Assembly (NCBI GenBank): GCA_026004935.1
Contig: BPKC01000001.1
Span: 1-64,000, forward strand
Direction: 5' to 3'
From: Rhodothalassiaceae bacterium
GTDB taxonomy: Bacteria > Pseudomonadota > Alphaproteobacteria > Sphingomonadales > Rhodothalassiaceae
Length of the DNA: 64,000 nucleotides
Part shown: piece after piece, positions 63,457 to 64,000 of the stretch
Position numbering within the stretch: the stretch's first letter is position 1
How the letters are laid out: each line of letters begins with the position of its first letter
The notes under the pieces: model-generated
The model's input: the letters and a program-made list of their open reading frames with translations, nothing else
Databases searched by the model: none
What the model was told of the DNA's origin: nothing
Made by a program: the position numbers and the translations under genes

Positions 63457-64000
63457 ATGCGGCACAAGGCATCGTCACTGGGCGACGCGGCCCTGCTCGG
63501 CCTGCTCGCGCTGATGTGGGGCAGCGCCTTCCCCTTCATCGAGACGGCGCTGACCGGCTTCGGTCCCCTCATGCTCGCCGCCGGCCGGATCGCGATCGCG
63601 GCGCTGCTGCTGACGCTTCTCGCCGCTTTCCGCCGCGAGCGCCCCGCGGGCGACCGGCGGGCGCGCTGGCGGGTGCGGATCGCCGGGATCACCGGCGCCA
63701 GTCTGCCCTTCGCCCTCATCGCCTGGGGCCAGCTTCACGTCACGGCCGCCGAAAGCGCGACGCTGATGGCGTTCTCGCCGCTTGCCACCGCCCTGCTCGC
63801 CCATGTCTTCCTGCCCGATGAGCGGCTGGGGCCGCTGCTTCTCGCCGGGCTCGTGCTCGGCATCGTCGGGGTGGCGACGCTGGCGGGTCTGCCGCAGGCC
63901 TTGGCGGCTCTTGCGGCCCCCGATCCGCTCCGGCTTGCGGCCGACGGCGCGATCCTTGCCGGCGCCTTCGGCTATGCGGCCTCCAGCATCCTGCTGCGCT
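63457..64000 (+). CDS. EamA/DMT-family transporter, N-terminal part (runs off the right edge)
   Basis: The first 181 codons of an inner-membrane transporter of the drug/metabolite superfamily. LLGLLALMWGSAFPFIETAL is the typical first helix of EamA repeats. Helices around LMLAAGRIAIAALLLTLLAA, ITGASLPFALIAWGQLHVTA, ATLMAFSPLATALLAHVFLP and LLAGLVLGIVGVATLAGL follow. The second EamA repeat begins near DGAILAGAFGYAASSILLR at the window edge. The substrate cannot be predicted. Confidence 0.9.
   Translation, partial: MRHKASSLGDAALLGLLALMWGSAFPFIETALTGFGPLMLAAGRIAIAALLLTLLAAFRRERPAGDRRARWRVRIAGITGASLPFALIAWGQLHVTAAESATLMAFSPLATALLAHVFLPDERLGPLLLAGLVLGIVGVATLAGLPQALAALAAPDPLRLAADGAILAGAFGYAASSILLR

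Overview
The window looks like chromosomal DNA of a GC-rich alphaproteobacterium. The order tldD next to divergent ctaC-ctaD, the twin cold-shock-domain protein, TonB-dependent receptors whose N-termini carry an acidic linker followed by IVVTGSRIRR, and a CoxG/XdhC/MocA cluster all fit that class. I cannot name a genus. Several genes (both receptors, the methylase, nhaB, one small island gene) carry single or double base indels without nonsense substitutions, so part of the apparent decay may be consensus error.

Left chromosomal part (1-18349). The 5' ends of the cytochrome c oxidase genes ctaD and ctaC are followed by tldD, a cluster of palindromic intergenic repeats, a universal stress protein and a short-chain dehydrogenase. 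An unknown secreted protein comes next, then broken copies of the stress-protein and dehydrogenase 3' ends. Two TonB-dependent receptor genes bracket two paralogous secreted proteins. Then comes a compact aromatic amino acid unit: a promoter, a probably leaderless 30-codon Tyr/Phe-rich leader peptide, an intrinsic attenuator, and one long gene fusing chorismate mutase, prephenate dehydratase, ACT and DAHP synthase.

Island A (tRNA-Leu at 18350 to about 37.4 kb). A tyrosine integrase sits just behind tRNA-Leu(CAG). A leftward operon then encodes a defence cassette: BrxF (BREX type 3), a 1758-residue helicase/DUF1998/nuclease-like protein, an SNF2 helicase of the DrmD/BrxHII kind, an Eco57I-like N6-adenine methylase of the DrmMI/PglXI kind, and an unknown 267-residue protein. 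I find no BrxC, PglZ, BrxA, separate DrmB or DrmC, so it looks like a BREX-3/DISARM intermediate. Small element genes (AlpA, winged helix) lie to its right.

Island B (about 37559-56042). A near-perfect 21-bp direct repeat matches the 3' end of the tRNA-Pro gene at 56025-56101. Short tandem motifs near both ends and an integrase fragment support a second, CRISPR-Cas-bearing element. It holds a complete type III-A system. Leftward are cas10-csm2-csm3-csm4-csm5-cas6, array 1 (19 repeats), and a CARF-HEPN protein with a Csx20-like C-terminus. Rightward are a Csm6/NE0113-type CARF protein, a lipoprotein, cas2, cas1, a second cas2, an unknown 121-residue protein and array 2 (23 repeats). The two arrays have nearly identical 115-bp leaders in opposite orientation and point away from the cas genes. 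Cas10 keeps both HD and GGDD motifs, so cyclic oligoadenylate signalling to the two CARF proteins is expected.

Right chromosomal part (56025-64000). tRNA-Pro, a DUF192 protein coupled to a twin cold-shock protein, nhaB (one indel), coxG, xdhC, a MoeA-like/MocA fusion, recX, and the start of an EamA transporter.
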